Assembly: GCA_030604585.1 (NCBI GenBank)
Contig: JAUVVP010000039.1
Span: 1 to 9,656 of the forward strand
Length of the DNA stretch: 9,656 nt
Origin: Planctomycetota bacterium
GTDB taxonomy: Bacteria > Planctomycetota > Brocadiia > SM23-32
Direction of reading: 5' to 3'
Below are positions 7,162 to 9,656 of this stretch, in pieces. The translations under genes and the position numbers were made by a program. The notes under the pieces are model-generated. The model did not search any database. It worked only from the letters and a program-made list of their open reading frames with translations, and was not told the DNA's origin. Each line of letters starts with the position of its first letter. Positions within the stretch are counted from its first letter, which is position 1.

Positions 7162-9348
7162 TCAGCCGAGCAGCGACTCCATCGCCAGGGCGGGATGTTC
7201 GACCTTCTGGAGGAACTCCACCAGCGCCACCCCGTCCGTTGCGATGGTCTCGTCGGCGATCTTGTCCACGAAGCCGGGCAGGCCCAGGACTTCGGCGCGG
7301 GCTTCGAGGTCCTCCTTCATCTCCTCTTTGAGGTCCTTCGGCATCCAGACGATCCGGGGGAAGCCGCCCTCGTAGCTCATGAACTTGTTGCTGAGCATGT
7401 AGCGGCGGCCGATGCCGAGGAAGCCGGGGGTCTGCACGCCGCCGCCGACCTGCCCGGCCAGTGTGCTGAACTCCATCCCTATCGGCGTCATGCCGCCGTG
7501 CTCGCGGTTGACGATCAGCACGCCGTTGGCCTCCGGCACGATGCAGATGATGCACTCGAAACAGCCGCAGGAGGTCATCGGATGGTTCATCAGCGAGTAC
7601 TGGCAGTAGTGCTCGACGGTGCGGTTGGAGTTGTCGTAGACGAACTGGTTGACATGCTCCCATTCGCCGGTCGCAGCGTCAATGGTCCTGCCCTTGGTAA
7701 TCGGCTGATTGCAGCCCTGGGGGCTTATCTGGTAGGCCGCTTTGCAGTCCAGCCACGTATAGGCGCCGCAGAGGCCGGGGCGCTCCGGGCTGACGACGCA
7801 GACGTGGTTGGGCGCGAAGGTCTGGCAGAGGGTGCAGGAGTAGAACAGCTCCACCTCCTCATCCACCAGGCCTGCCAGGCGCAGGTCGCGCTGGCGGTAG
7901 GTAGCCCGGGCAGCTTCCGTGAGCTTGTCGATCTCGTCCTGGTCGGTGAGGATCCGCACGGCCACCTTGTCCACTATCTTGCCGTAGTCGTCGTGCAGCT
8001 TGGCGTGCAGTATGTTAGCGATGTGGCGGAGCCTGAAGCCCTGCTCGAAGGCGATCTTGCTGATCCTTAGCCAGACCAGGTGCCTCTGGCCGATGTGCAT
8101 CACGCCCGTGGCGTGGTTGATGTAGCGGTGCAACTGCCGCTCCAGGATTCCCTCGAAGTCCTCCTGCATCTCGCGTCCGGCCACCAGGACTTCGATGCCC
8201 ATGTTGGTGGCGGCGCCGACCTCCACGTCGTCTATGTCATCGCCGACCATCTCGATGTCGCCGTCCGTGATGGCCTCCATGTCCACCGTGTGCAGGTATT
8301 CGAGGCAGTGGGCCTGCTTGCCACCCAGTTCCACCTGCATGTCCTCGCGGCGGACGCGCTCGCCCTCGAAGGCGGCGGCGAAGGCCACCGGAATGTCAAC
8401 CTCCTCGACCGTGACCTTCACGCCGCGCACTTCGATGCAGGTAGGCACCAGTTGGTCGTAGTCCGTCTCCCGCACGAGGGCCTCATACGTCGTCACGCCG
8501 GTCGGCCTGACCTCGGGCGTGTCCGCGCTGTCGCTGATCACGGGATAGCCCATGAGGATAGCCCCGGCGCCGAGGGCGTACCAGTCGTCGGGAATGCTGC
8601 CGAACGTGATGCCGAAGGCGAAGACGCGGTCACGCGAGTACTGGAGTATCTGCTGGAAGCTGCCGGGCTTGAGCCCGCCGAAGGTCAGCGCGCTGCGCAC
8701 CGCCCAGTCGAGCACGAAGATGCCGTCGCGCGTGCGCGGCCCGGTGGGCACGATGTAGGTCTCCCAGCCGGTCTGGATGCCCTCCTGGTCGAGCTGCTCC
8801 TTCATCGTGCGCCCGTCGCGGTTGGTGACCGGGAAGATGAGGATGTTGCGCTTCTGCAACTCACGGACGATCTTGACGGCCGTCTCGTTGTCCGGCGCGG
8901 GACCCAGGACGGCGGCAAAGCCCGGCATGCGGCCGTCCACCAGTTGGATGCCCACTTCACGCATCGTGGTGTCGGTAAGGAACCCAAGGTAGCCGTCGCC
9001 GGGCTGGTATCCGTTCAGGTAGTCTATCGCACAGAGTATCTCCTGGGCGAACATGGTGGCCGCCCCCGCGTCGAGGCCGTGCCCCAGGTAGGGCAGCCAG
9101 ACGCGGTCGGCCGGCACCTCGTGCAGCAGGTCCTGGCGGCAGTGCTTCAGCACCGGCTCGCAGTCGGCAAGCGTCCGGACCTCGCGCCCGGTCAGGGCCA
9201 GTATCATCGGCAGGGAAAAGGCGGTCTCGGGGAACTTCAGCGGGGCGGATTCGCCGTGTTCGTCAACGGCCCTCTTCCAGGCCTCTTCGGCCTCGCCGAC
9301 GAACTGATGCGCGCCCCGTATGACGGCGCTGAATACTGCACGGGACAT
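7162..9348 (-). CDS. acsB: Acetyl-CoA synthase (CODH/ACS alpha-type subunit)
   Basis: A 728-aa enzyme that joins a methyl group from CFeSP, CO from the CODH active site, and CoA into acetyl-CoA. Length and residue numbering match Moorella AcsB (729 aa) with an offset of one. The A-cluster is complete: Cys505, Cys508, Cys517 and Cys527 hold the [4Fe-4S] cubane (SCTLCQTFAPNHVC, then GLC), and Cys594-Gly595-Cys596 (TSCGCFEC) together with bridging Cys508 bind the two nickels. Phe511 matches the phenylalanine next to the proximal nickel. The N-terminal third (about 1-310), which docks onto CODH and carries the CO tunnel, is present, so this is the bacterial form rather than the shorter archaeal CdhC. 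The ATG overlaps the stop of the upstream 78-aa gene as TGATG and is preceded by AGGAGG at 6-nt spacing. The CODH partner gene is not in the window. Confidence 0.98.
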   Translation of the reverse strand: MSRAVFSAVIRGAHQFVGEAEEAWKRAVDEHGESAPLKFPETAFSLPMILALTGREVRTLADCEPVLKHCRQDLLHEVPADRVWLPYLGHGLDAGAATMFAQEILCAIDYLNGYQPGDGYLGFLTDTTMREVGIQLVDGRMPGFAAVLGPAPDNETAVKIVRELQKRNILIFPVTNRDGRTMKEQLDQEGIQTGWETYIVPTGPRTRDGIFVLDWAVRSALTFGGLKPGSFQQILQYSRDRVFAFGITFGSIPDDWYALGAGAILMGYPVISDSADTPEVRPTGVTTYEALVRETDYDQLVPTCIEVRGVKVTVEEVDIPVAFAAAFEGERVRREDMQVELGGKQAHCLEYLHTVDMEAITDGDIEMVGDDIDDVEVGAATNMGIEVLVAGREMQEDFEGILERQLHRYINHATGVMHIGQRHLVWLRISKIAFEQGFRLRHIANILHAKLHDDYGKIVDKVAVRILTDQDEIDKLTEAARATYRQRDLRLAGLVDEEVELFYSCTLCQTFAPNHVCVVSPERPGLCGAYTWLDCKAAYQISPQGCNQPITKGRTIDAATGEWEHVNQFVYDNSNRTVEHYCQYSLMNHPMTSCGCFECIICIVPEANGVLIVNREHGGMTPIGMEFSTLAGQVGGGVQTPGFLGIGRRYMLSNKFMSYEGGFPRIVWMPKDLKEEMKEDLEARAEVLGLPGFVDKIADETIATDGVALVEFLQKVEHPALAMESLLG

Positions 9349-9584
9349 CAGGGACCTCCTGCTTGCTCACTCGTTGTCTTCCGGTGGGCCTCATAGAGCC
9401 CCCGGGCGTAGAGCTTGCGCCGGCAGGCGGGACAGACCTCGATCATCGTCGCCCCTTCGCCGAGCTTCTTCTTCAGACGCTCCACTTGCCTCTGCGGCGC
9501 GAACTCGCTGCCACACTCGCGGCAAGACGCCATCGGGCGCTTCGCACGAGCCTTATCTTCAGCCACGTCCTGTTCTTCTGCCAT
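9348..9584 (-). CDS. Small CxxC...CxxC (zinc-ribbon-like) protein coupled to acsB
   Basis: A 78-aa protein with a charged N-terminal tail (about 1-18), then Cys21-x2-Cys24 (CRECGSEFAPQ), a lysine-rich helix-like stretch (VERLKKKLGEG, 34-44), and Cys51-x2-Cys54 (CPACRRKLYARG). Two CxxC knuckles 26 residues apart indicate a zinc ribbon or rubredoxin-like metal site. The pattern CxxCGxxFAP...CPxCRR resembles, from memory, the C-terminal knuckle of ferredoxin-type subunits of hydrogenase and formate-dehydrogenase complexes, here as a free-standing protein. The ATG is the first start codon after an in-frame TAG (9632-9630) and has AGAAGG 6 nt upstream. The stop shares one base with the acsB start (TGATG), so translation is probably coupled. 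No signal peptide or membrane segment is seen. A metal-site or protein-docking role for ACS/CODH is inference from position. Confidence 0.75.
   Translation of the reverse strand: MAEEQDVAEDKARAKRPMASCRECGSEFAPQRQVERLKKKLGEGATMIEVCPACRRKLYARGLYEAHRKTTSEQAGGP
9355..9360 (-). promoter_or_regulatory. Ribosome binding site of acsB
   Basis: AGGAGG on the minus strand, 6 nt before the acsB ATG and located inside the last codons of the 78-aa gene. Together with the TGATG stop/start overlap it indicates both strong independent initiation and coupling. Confidence 0.85.
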
Positions 9585-9590
9585 GGGTAA

Positions 9591-9596
9591 CCTTCT
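9591..9596 (-). promoter_or_regulatory. Ribosome binding site of the 78-aa gene
   Basis: AGAAGG on the minus strand, 6 nt before the ATG at 9584. It supports the small gene being translated rather than being a chance reading frame. Confidence 0.6.
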
Positions 9597-9600
9597 GCAT

Positions 9601-9622
9601 CGGGGGCGCTCCGCCGCCCCCG
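9601..9622 (-). repeat. GC-rich inverted repeat (hairpin) upstream of the operon segment
   Basis: A perfect 8-bp stem (9601-9608 pairing with 9615-9622) around a 6-nt loop. In the transcript it sits just before the ribosome site of the 78-aa gene. No U-run follows it on the minus strand, so it is unlikely to be an ordinary intrinsic terminator. It could be an mRNA processing or stability element, or part of an intergenic spacer. The remaining bases, 9623-9656, show no recognisable gene end or promoter. Confidence 0.5.
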
Positions 9623-9656
9623 CTCCACGCTATTCCAGTTCGCCGGGGCATCCGAG

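Noticed and set aside
6979..8070. A 363-codon plus-strand open frame opposite acsB/acsC
   Set aside because: It covers the acsB-acsC junction including the acsC ribosome site, with no domain or plausible independent start.
8080..9396. A 438-codon plus-strand open frame opposite acsB
   Set aside because: It is antisense to the N-terminal half of AcsB, with biased His/Val/Asp/Leu composition and no motif.
9630..9656. Possible last eight codons of an upstream gene ending in TAG on the minus strand
   Set aside because: The frame is the same as that of the 78-aa gene, so this is just its upstream in-frame stop. Eight codons are too few to support a gene call.
1..9656. CRISPR arrays, tRNA/rRNA genes, transposases, attachment sites
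   Set aside because: No repeated spacer-like units, cloverleaf sequences, transposase motifs or flanking repeats were seen on either strand.

Overview
The window is one compact minus-strand operon for the carbonyl (western) branch of the bacterial Wood-Ljungdahl pathway. It encodes acetyl-CoA synthase, both subunits of the corrinoid iron-sulfur protein (CFeSP), its reductive activator, and the methyltetrahydrofolate:CFeSP methyltransferase. Base composition is clearly GC-rich, roughly 60-65% by eye. The acetyl-CoA synthase is the long bacterial form with an N-terminal CODH-docking domain, so the host is most likely an anaerobic high-GC bacterium (acetogen, sulfate reducer or an uncultured WLP-bearing lineage). 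I cannot assign a phylum from sequence alone.

Layout in transcription order, right to left: a 72-nt lead-in with a GC-rich hairpin (9585-9656); a 78-aa CxxC...CxxC protein (9584-9348); acsB (9348-7162); acsC (7081-5741); acsV (5733-3886); acsD (3838-2873); acsE (2832-2041); a DUF3786 protein (2005-1370); a BioD-like ATPase with a DRTGG domain (1363-227); and the start of a receiver-domain protein (223 to the left edge). The acsB-C-V-D-E order is, from memory, that of the Moorella thermoacetica cluster. Gaps are 3-80 nt, the first two genes overlap by one base, and no internal terminator or promoter was recognised, so a single transcript is likely. No gap exceeds 300 bases and no genuine plus-strand gene was found.

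How the products work together: AcsE moves the methyl group of methyl-H4folate onto the Co(I) corrinoid of CFeSP (AcsC/AcsD). AcsV re-reduces Co(II) that forms by accidental oxidation, using ATP. AcsB condenses the methyl group with CO and CoA to acetyl-CoA at its Ni-Ni-[4Fe-4S] A-cluster. The CO-producing CODH subunit (acsA/cooS) is not in the window and probably lies just upstream, beyond the right edge.

The core enzymes look intact: every metal ligand and catalytic residue I could place is present. The less understood part is the accessory set: a small metal-knuckle protein coupled to acsB, a DUF3786 protein, a P-loop/DRTGG protein, and a receiver domain whose phospho-acceptor aspartate is replaced by histidine. 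These are candidates for maturation, corrinoid handling or regulation of the pathway, but the sequence alone does not show which.
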